From positions 1 to 63,249 of the forward strand of contig CANSPQ010000005.1 in the NCBI GenBank assembly GCA_947648915.1: a DNA stretch of 63,249 bases, written 5' to 3'. The notes below the pieces were generated by a model, which was not told the origin of the DNA, made no database searches, and worked only from the letters and a program-made list of their open reading frames with translations. This document shows, in pieces, positions 6,664 to 15,353 of the stretch; the first letter of the stretch is position 1, and each line of letters opens with the position of its first letter. The DNA comes from an uncultured Caryophanales bacterium (GTDB lineage: Bacteria > Bacillota_I > Bacilli_A > RF39 > UBA660). The translations under genes and the position numbers were made by a program.

Positions 6664-9612
6664 ATGTATTTAAAAAAGATGATTGCAAGTGGATTCAAAT
6701 CGTTCGCAGATAAAATAACCATTGATTTTACTAAAGGAATTACAGGAATTGTCGGACCAAACGGGTCTGGGAAGAGTAATGTAGTGGATGCTGTTAGATG
6801 GGTGCTTGGAGAACAATCTGTCAAATCTCTTAGAGGAGATGGCAATATGACAGATGTTATTTTCTCTGGAAGTAAATCAAGAAATGCTCTCAATGTAGCG
6901 TCTGTAACACTTGTTTTTGATAATACGGATCAATATCTTCCAATCCAGTTTGATGAAGTGTCCATTCAAAGAAGAGTATATAAAGATGGTACCAATGAAT
7001 ATGCCATTAACAATGAAAAATGTAGACTCAAAGATATAGTTGATATTTTGCTCGATAGTGGTATGGCAAAAGAAAGTTTTAATATCATTTCACAAGGAAA
7101 AATTGAAGAAATTATCAGTAGTAAACCAACAGACCGTAGGGTTATTTTTGAAGAAGCAGCCCAAGTTTTAAAATATCGAAGAAGAAAAGAAGAGGCACTT
7201 CGTAAACTAGAACGTACACATGAGAATATGACTCGTGTAGACGATATTTTACACGAATTAGAAGAACAAGTAGAACCTTTAAAAAAACAACATGATGAAG
7301 CGATTGTTTACCAAGAAAAAATGGCAGAGCTAGAAAAAGTAGAAGTTGCTTTAACAGTAAAAGATATTACCGATATTAACTTTGCTTATCAAAATAATAA
7401 AAAACAAATTTCGGATTTGAATGAAGAACTTTTGCGTATTACGACAGGAAATAGTACAAATGAAGCAAAAATTGAAGAATATAAAATTAAAATTCAAAAA
7501 TTAGATGAGGAAATTTCTAATAGTACAAAAGAATTATTAGAAAAAACAACCCAAGTGGAAAAAAAGAGTAGTGAGAAAAATATTCTATTAGAACGTAAAA
7601 AATATGAAGTAGAAGATCAAAAATTACATGATAATCTATTGCAATTAAAAGAACAACAATTGAAATTAGAAAGTGATATTCATACATTAGAAGCAGAAAT
7701 CGCATCTTATGAAAGTGAAATGAAAACAAAAGAAGCTACTGTTCAATTGTCAGAACAAAATTATCATACTCATAAAATGGAAAGAGAACAGATAGAAAAA
7801 AAATTAACAGGGTTACTACGGGAAAAAACTACATTGGAGTATACCATTCATAATTTACAAGAAAGTATTGAAAGTGGAAGTACACTTCCTTATGCTGTTC
7901 GTTCTATCCTAGAATCCCCTAAATTACGTGGAATTCATAACGCAATTGGAAATTTAATCGAAGTAGAAGAAAAATATGCGACGGCGATTACAACCTCTTT
8001 AGGATATGCGACTACTTATTTAGTGGTTGATGACGAACAGGTTGCAAAGGAAGCAATTCTTTATTTAAAGCAAAACAATATTGGAAGAGCAACTTTCTTT
8101 CCTATTTCTGTAATTGCTCCAAAAGAAGTAGATTCTAGTACATTACAAATATTACAAAAGCAAGCAGGTTTTATTGGAATTGCCTCTGATTTAATCAAGT
8201 ATGATCATACATATGATTCCATTATGAAAAATCAACTTGGAAATGTCATTGTTGCAGAAGACATTGATGTTGCGAACCAAATAAGTAAAAAAATCAATTA
8301 TCGCTATAAGATTGTTACGTTAGATGGAGAACTGTTACACGTAGGTGGTTCTTTGACAGGTGGAAATGCAAAAAATACAAAGAGTATTTTAACGGAAAAA
8401 TATGAATTGGAACGTACTTTGCAACAACAAAATACTTTAGTGGAACAAGTCAAAACATTAGAAAATAAGATCAATGAGATGGATGAAAATAGTCGTTCTT
8501 TAGAAGATAAATTATATCTAGAAAATAAAGAATTTTTGACATTAAAAGAAATCAAAGAACAAAAAACAAATTTATTACAAGAATTTCAAGGCCACTTATT
8601 ACAGATTGAACAAGAAATTCGTGGAACCAATCATTTATTGGATGGTAGTTTGAGCAAAGAAGAGGAAACAGTACTTGCTTCCTATTATCAAGCTGTAGAA
8701 GAAATGAAAAAAGAAGAGCTTCATTTACACGAATTACAAAATCAAAAAGAGGGCTTTTCTACAGATTTAAAAGATTTTGAATTCTCACTTCGTCAAGAAA
8801 ATAGCGCTTTCTATAACAAGAATAAAGAATTAAAAGAACTTGAAATTGAAGTCAACCGAATGGATGTTAAATTAGATCATTTACTATCAAAATTGAACGA
8901 GACTTATAGTATGACTTATGAAAAAGCGACTACATTATATACACTTGATTGTGATGTAGAGGAAGCAAGAGAACGAGTAAGTACCTTAAAACGTATTATT
9001 CGTGATTTGGGTACTGTTAATTTAGGCGCAATTGAGGAATATGAGCGTGTGAATGAACGATATACATTCCTAAATCATCAAAGAGAAGACTTGACGAAAG
9101 CAGAAGATACCTTATTAGAAATCATTCAGGAAATGGATTCGGTTATGGAAACAGAATTTGCCAAAACATTCCAAACCATTAATGAGAATTTTTCTAAAAC
9201 ATTCCAAGAATTATTTAAAGGTGGAACTGCTTCTTTGAAACTGACAGATCCAGATAATTTACTAGAAACTGGAATTGAAATTGTTGCATCCCCACCAGGT
9301 AAGAAATTAACGAGTATTTCTTTATTATCTGGCGGAGAAAAAACATTTACAGCCATTAGTTTATTGTTTGCGATTTTAAAATCGAGACCTGTACCTTTCT
9401 GTATTTTGGATGAGGTAGAAGCTGCCTTAGATGAAGTCAATGTGGATAGTTTTGGTGAGTATTTAATGCATTTGAAGGATAAAACGCAATTTATTTTAAT
9501 TACTCATAAAAAAAGAACAATGGAATATGCAGATGTTCTTTATGGAATTACAATGCAGGAGTCAGGTGTTAGTAAACTAGTTAGTGTGAAATTAGAAGAA
9601 ATTCAAAAGTGA
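6664..9612 (+). CDS. smc: Chromosome segregation ATPase SMC, compact form
   Basis: The core subunit of the SMC-ScpAB condensin that organises the nucleoid. The N-terminal head has Walker A (GPNGSGKSNVVDAVRWVLGE). Two coiled coils flank a hinge at about residues 405-530 ending near GGSLTGGNAKNTKS. The C-terminal head has the signature LLSGGEKTFTAISLLFAIL and Walker B PFCILDEVEAALDE. At about 983 residues it is some 200 shorter than Bacillus Smc (about 1186), and the loss lies in the coiled-coil arms. Start 6664 is chosen for GGTGATG just upstream; 6652 is also possible. The usual neighbours rnc and ftsY are not here. Confidence 0.95.
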   Translation: MYLKKMIASGFKSFADKITIDFTKGITGIVGPNGSGKSNVVDAVRWVLGEQSVKSLRGDGNMTDVIFSGSKSRNALNVASVTLVFDNTDQYLPIQFDEVSIQRRVYKDGTNEYAINNEKCRLKDIVDILLDSGMAKESFNIISQGKIEEIISSKPTDRRVIFEEAAQVLKYRRRKEEALRKLERTHENMTRVDDILHELEEQVEPLKKQHDEAIVYQEKMAELEKVEVALTVKDITDINFAYQNNKKQISDLNEELLRITTGNSTNEAKIEEYKIKIQKLDEEISNSTKELLEKTTQVEKKSSEKNILLERKKYEVEDQKLHDNLLQLKEQQLKLESDIHTLEAEIASYESEMKTKEATVQLSEQNYHTHKMEREQIEKKLTGLLREKTTLEYTIHNLQESIESGSTLPYAVRSILESPKLRGIHNAIGNLIEVEEKYATAITTSLGYATTYLVVDDEQVAKEAILYLKQNNIGRATFFPISVIAPKEVDSSTLQILQKQAGFIGIASDLIKYDHTYDSIMKNQLGNVIVAEDIDVANQISKKINYRYKIVTLDGELLHVGGSLTGGNAKNTKSILTEKYELERTLQQQNTLVEQVKTLENKINEMDENSRSLEDKLYLENKEFLTLKEIKEQKTNLLQEFQGHLLQIEQEIRGTNHLLDGSLSKEEETVLASYYQAVEEMKKEELHLHELQNQKEGFSTDLKDFEFSLRQENSAFYNKNKELKELEIEVNRMDVKLDHLLSKLNETYSMTYEKATTLYTLDCDVEEARERVSTLKRIIRDLGTVNLGAIEEYERVNERYTFLNHQREDLTKAEDTLLEIIQEMDSVMETEFAKTFQTINENFSKTFQELFKGGTASLKLTDPDNLLETGIEIVASPPGKKLTSISLLSGGEKTFTAISLLFAILKSRPVPFCILDEVEAALDEVNVDSFGEYLMHLKDKTQFILITHKKRTMEYADVLYGITMQESGVSKLVSVKLEEIQK

Positions 9613-9685
9613 AATTTGTGTGAAAATATTGTCAAATATTGAATATTTAGTTAAACCATGTTAGACTGTTAAAGGAGGTTATTGT

Positions 9686-10216
9686 ATGAAAGATAAAAAT
9701 GTAGATTATAGTAGCATATTAAATAAAATTGTATATTGCTTATATGTCGTAATTGCGCTACTTATTTTAAATAGTATCTTACTGACTGTATCCATTGGAA
9801 CAAAAGGAACAACAAATACAAATAATAGCAATAATGAACAAGAGGAATTACCTTATGATGTAAGCCAGTTTACGGAAATGACAACAGATCAAGCAATGGC
9901 AGCAATTGAGGCAGGCGGAATTCAAGTCTTCTATATTGGACATTCTAGCTGTGGTTTCTGTAGAAGATATGTTCCAGTATTACAAGAAGCACAAAAAGCA
10001 TATGGCTTTAAAACACTCTATATTGATACGGATAAGTTAACGAGTGCAGATGTTGAAAAATGGAATGCATTAGATGACTATGTAAAAGAAAGTTTCGGTT
10101 ATACGCCTTTGACTATTATTACGAAAGATGGCAAATACTTAGATGGACAACTTGGATATATGGACTATAATGCATTAAAGACCCTTTTAGAAAAAAATGG
10201 GTTTCAAGCAAAATAA
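9686..10216 (+). CDS. Membrane-anchored thioredoxin-like protein
   Basis: An N-terminal hydrophobic helix (about residues 12-34) is followed by a thioredoxin-type fold with the redox pair in SSCGFCRRYVP (CxxC) and FGYTPLTIITKDGK carrying the expected cis-Pro region. It resembles extracytoplasmic thioredoxins and bacteriocin-transport accessory proteins. Likely role is thiol-disulfide exchange outside the membrane. It has its own strong ribosome binding site (AAAGGAGG) and is closed by a hairpin terminator. Specific partners are unknown. Confidence 0.8.
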   Translation: MKDKNVDYSSILNKIVYCLYVVIALLILNSILLTVSIGTKGTTNTNNSNNEQEELPYDVSQFTEMTTDQAMAAIEAGGIQVFYIGHSSCGFCRRYVPVLQEAQKAYGFKTLYIDTDKLTSADVEKWNALDDYVKESFGYTPLTIITKDGKYLDGQLGYMDYNALKTLLEKNGFQAK

Positions 10217-10237
10217 GAGTGAGAGCTCTTATTTTTT
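10214..10237 (+). terminator. Terminator after the thioredoxin-like gene
   Basis: TAAGAG and CTCTTA form a stem around a 6-base loop, followed by six T. Confidence 0.8.
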
Positions 10238-10293
10238 GCATTTTTAAAAGGAAATGAAGAAAAGAATCACTATGTTAATAGTGAGGTGATTAT

Positions 10294-11139
10294 TTGAAAA
10301 AGTTTTATAATGGGTGTTATGACATCGTATTTAAAACAGTTATCTGTGATGAGAATAACCCCCATATGTTAAAAACATTCTTAGAGCATATTTTGAAAAT
10401 AGAAATAGATGAAATAGAGTTTCTACAGAATGAACTCTCTGTAAGTGATGTGGGTGAACGAAAGAAAACAGTGGACTTATTAGTAAAGTCAAAGAATAAA
10501 TACATTCATATTGAATTAAATCAAAGTCATAAAGATTATCTACATATTCGGAACTTTTGTTTCTTTACCAATCTATATTCTAAGAATACAAGAAAAGGAA
10601 AAGAATTTGATTTAACAAGTGAATTTGTGCATATTGATTTATCGTATGGGAAAAAAGATGAATTAGAAAAAAGAACTTATTATGTGATGGATGAAGATGG
10701 CTATTTGTATATAGAAAATATGAAAATCATAGAGTACAATATGGACAGGATAACCGATTTTTGGTATTCTAAAAACAAAGAGAAGATAGAAGAATATAAA
10801 TATCTTATTATGTTAGGACTTGATAGAACTTCACTCAATGAAATAGCTAAGGGAGATAAATATATGGAAGAATATACAAAGAAAGTAGAAGAATTGAATG
10901 ATAGGGATGCATTTACCAGCTGGATTACCCCAGAAGAAGATGCAGAGATGATACTGAATACGGAAAAGCATATTTCTTATGATGAAGGAAAAACTAAAGG
11001 AATCGATATTGGATTAGAACAGGGAAAATTAAACGAGAAATTAGAAATTACTAGAAACATGTTAAAGAAAAATATAGATATTTCAATGATTTCTGAAATA
11101 ATAGGTTTTACGAAAGAACAGATAGAAGAGATAAAATAA
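10294..11139 (+). CDS. Rpn-family PD-(D/E)XK nuclease/putative transposase, copy 1
   Basis: The N-terminus DIVFKTVICDENNPHMLKTFL and the core VDLLVKSKNKYIHIELNQ fit the Rpn (recombination-promoting nuclease, PF12784-type) fold, with Asp and the ExN pair as likely catalytic residues. The C-terminus has the family's Glu/Lys-rich helical tail. A TTG start is supported by GAGGTGA five bases upstream. A nearly identical gene with the same leader lies at 45612-46433. Relatives encourage RecA-independent recombination or act as selfish or defence-like nucleases; which applies here is unknown. This copy is 8 residues longer in the tail (GIDIGLEQ). Confidence 0.8.
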   Translation: MKKFYNGCYDIVFKTVICDENNPHMLKTFLEHILKIEIDEIEFLQNELSVSDVGERKKTVDLLVKSKNKYIHIELNQSHKDYLHIRNFCFFTNLYSKNTRKGKEFDLTSEFVHIDLSYGKKDELEKRTYYVMDEDGYLYIENMKIIEYNMDRITDFWYSKNKEKIEEYKYLIMLGLDRTSLNEIAKGDKYMEEYTKKVEELNDRDAFTSWITPEEDAEMILNTEKHISYDEGKTKGIDIGLEQGKLNEKLEITRNMLKKNIDISMISEIIGFTKEQIEEIK

Positions 11140-11235
11140 TTTTTTAAAATACAAAAATTGAATTGTATCGCCATTTTGTGTTTTGCAAAACTATAAAACT
11201 ATGATAAACTAATTAGAGCAGAAAATGGTGATAAT

Positions 11236-12831
11236 ATGTTAAAAGTAAATGATGTAAGTTTAAGATTTCAAACAAGGGTTTTATTTGACCATGTAAATCT
11301 TGAATTTAAAGACGATAATTGTTATGGAATTATTGGTGCGAATGGTGCAGGGAAATCTACATTTCTAAAGATACTAAGTGGTGAGATTGAATCTACAAAA
11401 GGTGAAGTCATTATTGGAAAAGGGGAACGAATCTCTGTTTTAAGACAAAATCATAATGAGTTTGATGAATATGGTGTTCTAGAGACTGTTATTATGGGGG
11501 ATGCTGAACTATATCAAATTATGAAAGAAAAAGAAGCTATCTACATGAAACCAGATTTTTCAATGGAAGATGGAATGCATGCAGCGGAATTGGAAGCACG
11601 ATTTGAAGAAAAAAACGGTTGGCAGGCAGAAAGTGATGCGGCTGTTTTATTGGTAGGATTAGGTCTTTCGAATGATTTACATAATAAAAAAATGAGTGAA
11701 TTAGAAGATCGAGATAAGGTAAAGGTTTTATTAGCTCGTGCCTTATTTGGAAATCCAGATATACTCCTTTTAGATGAACCAACCAATGGTCTAGATGAGA
11801 TAAGTATTTTATGGTTAGAAGAATTTTTAATCAACTTTAAGAATACTGTTTTGGTAGTATCCCATGATCGTCATTTTTTAAATAAAGTATGTACTCATAT
11901 GTTAGATATTGATTTTGAAAAAATAACATTATTTGTTGGAAATTATGATTTTTGGTATCAGTCTAGTCAATTAATTCAAAAACAAATGCGTGATTCCAAT
12001 AAACGAAAAGAAGAAAAAATAAAGGAATTAGAAGATTTCATTCGTCGTTTTAGTGCGAATGCATCGAAATCAAAGCAGGCAACTTCTCGTAAAAAATCAT
12101 TAGAAAAAATTGTATTAGAAGATATCAAACCTTCTAGTAGAAAATATCCTTATATGCAGTTTGAGTTAGAAAGGCCTCTTGGAAAAGAAGTTATTACATT
12201 AGAAAAAATCAATTATAGTATGGATGGTAAAACTATTTTACAAAACTTAAATTTAACCATACGTCCTAATGATAAGATTGCATTAATTGGAAATAATGAG
12301 ATTGCGAAAACAGCACTACTTAAGATTTTAGCAGGTGAATTAAAACCAGATAGTGGGACGATTAAAATTGGCTCTAGTGTAAAGGTCTCTTATTTTGCCA
12401 AAAACCATGATGCTTATTTTGAAAACCCTGTATCTTTGGTTGAATGGTTACAAAGTTATTCTGAGGTAAAGGATGAGAGCTTTGTAAGAGGATTTTTAGG
12501 AAGAATGCTATTTTCTGGCGAAGAATCTTTGAAACAGGTTACCGTCTTATCAGGAGGAGAAAAGGTAAGGGCTATGTTTTCCAAAATTATGCTAGAAAAG
12601 GGGAATGTTTTATTATTAGATGAACCAACCAATCACTTGGATATTGAATCGATTACTGCTTTAAATGAAGGATTGGATAAATATAGAGGTGCTTTGATAT
12701 ATGCAACCTTTGATCAAGAACTCATTCAAAGTATCAGCAATCGTTTGATTGAAATTTTAGAAGATGGAACCATTCGTGATAAACAAATGTCTTATGAAGA
12801 TTATTTACAAAAATATAGTAGCGTGAACTAA
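11236..12831 (+). CDS. ABC-F family ATP-binding protein (YbiT/YkpA-like)
   Basis: A soluble protein with two ABC domains and no membrane part, 531 residues. Domain 1 has Walker A GANGAGKSTFLKIL and Walker B LLLDEPTNGLDE. A charged linker (about 255-300) joins domain 2 with LSGGEKVRAMFSK and LLLDEPTNHLDIES. The second Walker A is altered (GNNEIAKTAL instead of GxxGxGKS/T) and the first signature is degenerate (ELEDRDKVK), as seen in the YbiT/YkpA subgroup. ABC-F proteins bind the ribosomal E site and relieve stalled or antibiotic-blocked translation. No resistance can be inferred. Confidence 0.88.
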   Translation: MLKVNDVSLRFQTRVLFDHVNLEFKDDNCYGIIGANGAGKSTFLKILSGEIESTKGEVIIGKGERISVLRQNHNEFDEYGVLETVIMGDAELYQIMKEKEAIYMKPDFSMEDGMHAAELEARFEEKNGWQAESDAAVLLVGLGLSNDLHNKKMSELEDRDKVKVLLARALFGNPDILLLDEPTNGLDEISILWLEEFLINFKNTVLVVSHDRHFLNKVCTHMLDIDFEKITLFVGNYDFWYQSSQLIQKQMRDSNKRKEEKIKELEDFIRRFSANASKSKQATSRKKSLEKIVLEDIKPSSRKYPYMQFELERPLGKEVITLEKINYSMDGKTILQNLNLTIRPNDKIALIGNNEIAKTALLKILAGELKPDSGTIKIGSSVKVSYFAKNHDAYFENPVSLVEWLQSYSEVKDESFVRGFLGRMLFSGEESLKQVTVLSGGEKVRAMFSKIMLEKGNVLLLDEPTNHLDIESITALNEGLDKYRGALIYATFDQELIQSISNRLIEILEDGTIRDKQMSYEDYLQKYSSVN

Positions 12832-12847
12832 GTTTACGTTTTTTTGT
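12822..12847 (+). terminator. Terminator after the ABC-F gene
   Basis: CGTGAAC and GTTTACG pair (one G-U) around three bases and are followed by seven T. The stem includes the final codons of the gene. Confidence 0.7.
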
Positions 12848-12894
12848 AGACAATTTATTACAATTCCATAAAATAAGATAAAGGGGGTTTATGT

Positions 12895-13083
12895 ATGAAT
12901 GGTAGAGTGAATTATCGTCCTGGGTTTCGGCCAGGCTTTGGAAGACCTGGATTCGGGCGGCCTATTAACAATGGATTTGGTTTTGGAGTTCCATTTTTAT
13001 TAGGAGCAGCAACTGCCACAGTTTTAACACCATACTTTTATAGACCATATCCATATTATGGTTATCCAGTATATTATTATTAA
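12895..13083 (+). CDS. Small Gly/Pro/Arg/Tyr-rich protein, coat-like
   Basis: The 62 residues consist of a PGFRPGFGRPGFGRP repeat, a short hydrophobic alanine-rich segment (LLGAATATVL) and a Tyr-rich end (YPYYGYPVYYY). Such composition is common in small spore-coat or spore-surface proteins and their cross-linked relatives, but no precise family is recognised. AAGGGGG precedes the ATG and a terminator follows, so it is a single-gene unit. Confidence 0.7.
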   Translation: MNGRVNYRPGFRPGFGRPGFGRPINNGFGFGVPFLLGAATATVLTPYFYRPYPYYGYPVYYY

Positions 13084-13085
13084 GA

Positions 13086-13109
13086 AAAGACACCTGAAAG
13101 GTGTCTTTT
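13086..13109 (+). terminator. Terminator after the small coat-like gene
   Basis: AAAGACACC and GGTGTCTTT form a strong stem with a short loop and terminal T. The last bases overlap the stop codon of the minus-strand peptide. Confidence 0.85.
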
Positions 13110-13188
13110 ATGCATAATAATAGATAAGAAAGGAACAAATACAAGCCAGTAAAATGAGTAAAATTACTTGAAATATTACTTTTTTCAT
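13108..13188 (-). CDS. 26-residue membrane peptide downstream of def
   Basis: An ORF MKKVIFQVILLILLACICSF, continuing to a short Tyr-rich tail and a stop, preceded by a perfect AGGAGG in the right place. It has a basic start and a single hydrophobic helix, like many tiny membrane proteins. It lies 8 bases after the def stop, so it is probably cotranscribed. It could be a small holin-like or regulatory membrane peptide; no family recognised. Confidence 0.5.
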   Translation of the reverse strand: MKKVIFQVILLILLACICSFLIYYYA

Positions 13189-13196
13189 ATATCCTC

Positions 13197-13745
13197 CTAT
13201 ATTAATCGAATTTCATGTTCGGAAAAGAAAGGTTTATTTTTATTGATACGATCAAAGAATAGAATTCCATTTAAATGATCAATTTCATGTTGAAAGGCAA
13301 TGGATAAGTCTTCTCTCGCCCTTACCCGAATGAGATTACCATCTTCATCATAACCTTCGACAGTAACACGTGCATATCTTGGAACATGTCCTTCTACCTC
13401 TCTATTGACACTTAGGCATCCTTCACCTGCATCTGCCGCAATGATTTCGGTGGAATTGCTTACAATAACAGGATTGATTACTACGTAATTATCAAATTTT
13501 CCTTCTTCGTATTCTTCTACAATTACAATAATACGTTTGTTGATTCCAAGTTGTGGAAAGGCAAGTCCCATACCTGGACGCAAATTATATTTTTCTGCTT
13601 TTTCTTCAATTTGACTGAATGTTAAATGATCAATCATTTGTTGAATCAGCTTTTTTTCTTCTTTGCTAAGTGGAAAAGTTGCATCTTTACTAATGGCGCG
13701 TAAACGTTTATCTTTTTCATCTAATATATCTAAAGGTTTAAACAT
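13197..13745 (-). CDS. def: Peptide deformylase
   Basis: Removes the formyl group from the N-terminal Met of new proteins; a metal-dependent hydrolase. The three family motifs are present: GMGLAFPQLG (motif 1, normally GxGxAAPQxG, so one Ala is Phe), EGCLSV (metal Cys) and QHEIDHLNG (HExxH metal site). The size (about 182 aa) and N-terminal lead fit the Gram-positive type 2 form. ATG 13745 is preferred to an upstream TTG at 13760 because GGAG precedes it; the margin is small. Confidence 0.93.
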   Translation of the reverse strand: MFKPLDILDEKDKRLRAISKDATFPLSKEEKKLIQQMIDHLTFSQIEEKAEKYNLRPGMGLAFPQLGINKRIIVIVEEYEEGKFDNYVVINPVIVSNSTEIIAADAGEGCLSVNREVEGHVPRYARVTVEGYDEDGNLIRVRAREDLSIAFQHEIDHLNGILFFDRINKNKPFFSEHEIRLI

Positions 13746-13817
13746 ACGTATCAACTCCAATTGACTTTATTTTAACACAAATATTCGAATTTAAAAAGCA
13801 AATTTTTAAATTCAAAC

Positions 13818-13840
13818 AAAAAAGAAGAGAAAACTCTTCC
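13818..13840 (-). terminator. Terminator of the YjcZ-like gene
   Basis: Read on the minus strand, GAAGAG and CTCTTC pair around four T and are followed by six T. Confidence 0.8.
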
Positions 13841-13845
13841 TTACA

Positions 13846-14016
13846 TTAGTTACCCCAAGCTCTAGCACCGATGATGATAACTAATAAGATAAATAGAACT
13901 AGAATGATAGCAGCACCATATCCAGCACCGTATCCGTATCCACCAGTAGGGTAGCTACCTCCACCACAGCATGGATTTCCACAGCCATACCCTTGGTATC
14001 CTCCGTAATAATACAT
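13846..14016 (-). CDS. Small YjcZ-like sporulation/coat protein
   Basis: A 56-residue ORF: a Gly/Tyr/Cys-rich head (MYYYGGYQGYGCGNPCCGGG) followed by one hydrophobic helix and ARAWGN at the end. This matches the general design of the YjcZ/YtrH-like small sporulation proteins (Gly-rich head plus C-terminal membrane helix). AGGAGGGA precedes the ATG and a terminator follows. Spore association is inferred from composition and from the sporulation genes in the window. Confidence 0.7.
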   Translation of the reverse strand: MYYYGGYQGYGCGNPCCGGGSYPTGGYGYGAGYGAAIILVLFILLVIIIGARAWGN

Positions 14017-14158
14017 AATGTTCCCTCCTATCTAGGTCTAATATATTGTATTAAAGAGTAGTAAATGTGTTAATGAAAAAGTCCTAATTTAGAAAATTTT
14101 TTCTATTGGGATTGAAAGTCTAATTTGGATTATGGTATGATAAGAATAAGGTGAGAAT

Positions 14159-15322
14159 ATGAATATGCCAAAAAGATTTCGTGATTTGCTTCACGATATG
14201 GATAAACCTTTATTTTTTGTAACAACTGCGTTGTTTATTTTTGGCTTACTCAATATTGTCACTGCTTCTAGTCAAGCCTCTGTTTTAAAATACAATGCTT
14301 CATTATATGGCTTTTTTTATAAACAACTTATCTTTTTATTATTGGGATTGTGTGGATTTTTATTTATATTAAGAGAGCCTACGAAGCATTATCGTTTTTG
14401 GGGTCTTGTTTCCTTTATTGGTGTAACGGGGCTAATGCTTTATCTTACCCTGTTTGGAGATTACAACAAAGGTTCTTTGAACTGGATTCGAATTGGTTTT
14501 TTCTCTATTCAACCAAGTGAATTTGCGAAACCAGTCATGATTATGTGTTTATCCATTGCATTTGAGTTGTTCTATAAAAAATTACGCGCAAAAAATCAAA
14601 ATCATTATGATATGATTGGGATTATTTTGTTGATTGGGTGTTTATTTCCAATTTTCGTATTTTTTCAAAAAGATTTAGGAACAATGACTATTTTATTTAT
14701 TCTTTTTGTTAGTATGTTTTTGGCTAGTCCCATTTTACGGATTGATAAAATCAAAACAATTGCTTTGGGTGCCATTTTGGTATTGTGCGTAAGTTCTATT
14801 TTGATTGCAAAAACAGGACATTTGTTAACCAAAACACAACTCAGTCGTTTTGATTTCTTTGATCCCTGTTCAGATTATGAAAGTGGTGGCTATCAAATTT
14901 GTAATGGTTTTATCGCAATTAATGATGGTGGCTTATTTGGGGTAGGAATTGGCAATAGCAAACAAGTTTCCTATATTCCAGAATCTCATACGGACAGTGT
15001 ATTTGCAATTATCGCAGAAGAATATGGTTTTCTACAAGCAACAGTTATTTTTATTGCTTATGTTATTATCTTATATCGCATTTTAAGACTTTCAATGCGT
15101 GCTAATACGATACGTGGTAGATATATTTGCTTTGGGGTAGCTGTTTATATATTCTTACATATCGTAGTTAACTTAGGAGGACTTTTCGGTGTCATGCCTC
15201 TTACTGGAGTTCCATTACCCTTCTTAAGTTATGGAGGCTCATTTACATTATCCTTAATTGTTTCTCTAGGAATGGTACAGCGGGTTCATATTGAAACGCA
15301 AAATCAAAAAGTGAATGTTTAA
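14159..15322 (+). CDS. FtsW/RodA/SpoVE family peptidoglycan polymerase (SEDS)
   Basis: A polytopic membrane protein (387 aa, about 10 helices) that polymerises lipid II with a class B penicillin-binding protein. SEDS landmarks are GSLNWIRIGFFSIQPSEFAKPVMI, KDLGTMTILF, YQICNGFIAINDGGLFGVGIGNS and GVPLPFLSYGGSF. Whether it is FtsW (division), RodA (elongation) or SpoVE (spore cortex) cannot be decided here; the lack of a dcw neighbourhood leaves it open. GGTGAGAAT precedes ATG 14159; ATG 14165 is an alternative. Confidence 0.88.
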   Translation: MNMPKRFRDLLHDMDKPLFFVTTALFIFGLLNIVTASSQASVLKYNASLYGFFYKQLIFLLLGLCGFLFILREPTKHYRFWGLVSFIGVTGLMLYLTLFGDYNKGSLNWIRIGFFSIQPSEFAKPVMIMCLSIAFELFYKKLRAKNQNHYDMIGIILLIGCLFPIFVFFQKDLGTMTILFILFVSMFLASPILRIDKIKTIALGAILVLCVSSILIAKTGHLLTKTQLSRFDFFDPCSDYESGGYQICNGFIAINDGGLFGVGIGNSKQVSYIPESHTDSVFAIIAEEYGFLQATVIFIAYVIILYRILRLSMRANTIRGRYICFGVAVYIFLHIVVNLGGLFGVMPLTGVPLPFLSYGGSFTLSLIVSLGMVQRVHIETQNQKVNV

Positions 15323-15353
15323 AAAAATACATCATTTTGCAGATGTATTTTTA
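15320..15353. terminator. Bidirectional terminator between the ftsW-like and FkbM genes
   Basis: AATACATC and GATGTATT pair around 8 bases, with A-runs on one side and T-runs on the other. It overlaps the stop of the minus-strand gene. Confidence 0.8.

Noticed and set aside
10294-11139. Rpn genes as insertion sequences with terminal inverted repeats
   Set aside because: The shared part covers the leader and gene, but no matching inverted ends or target duplications are visible.
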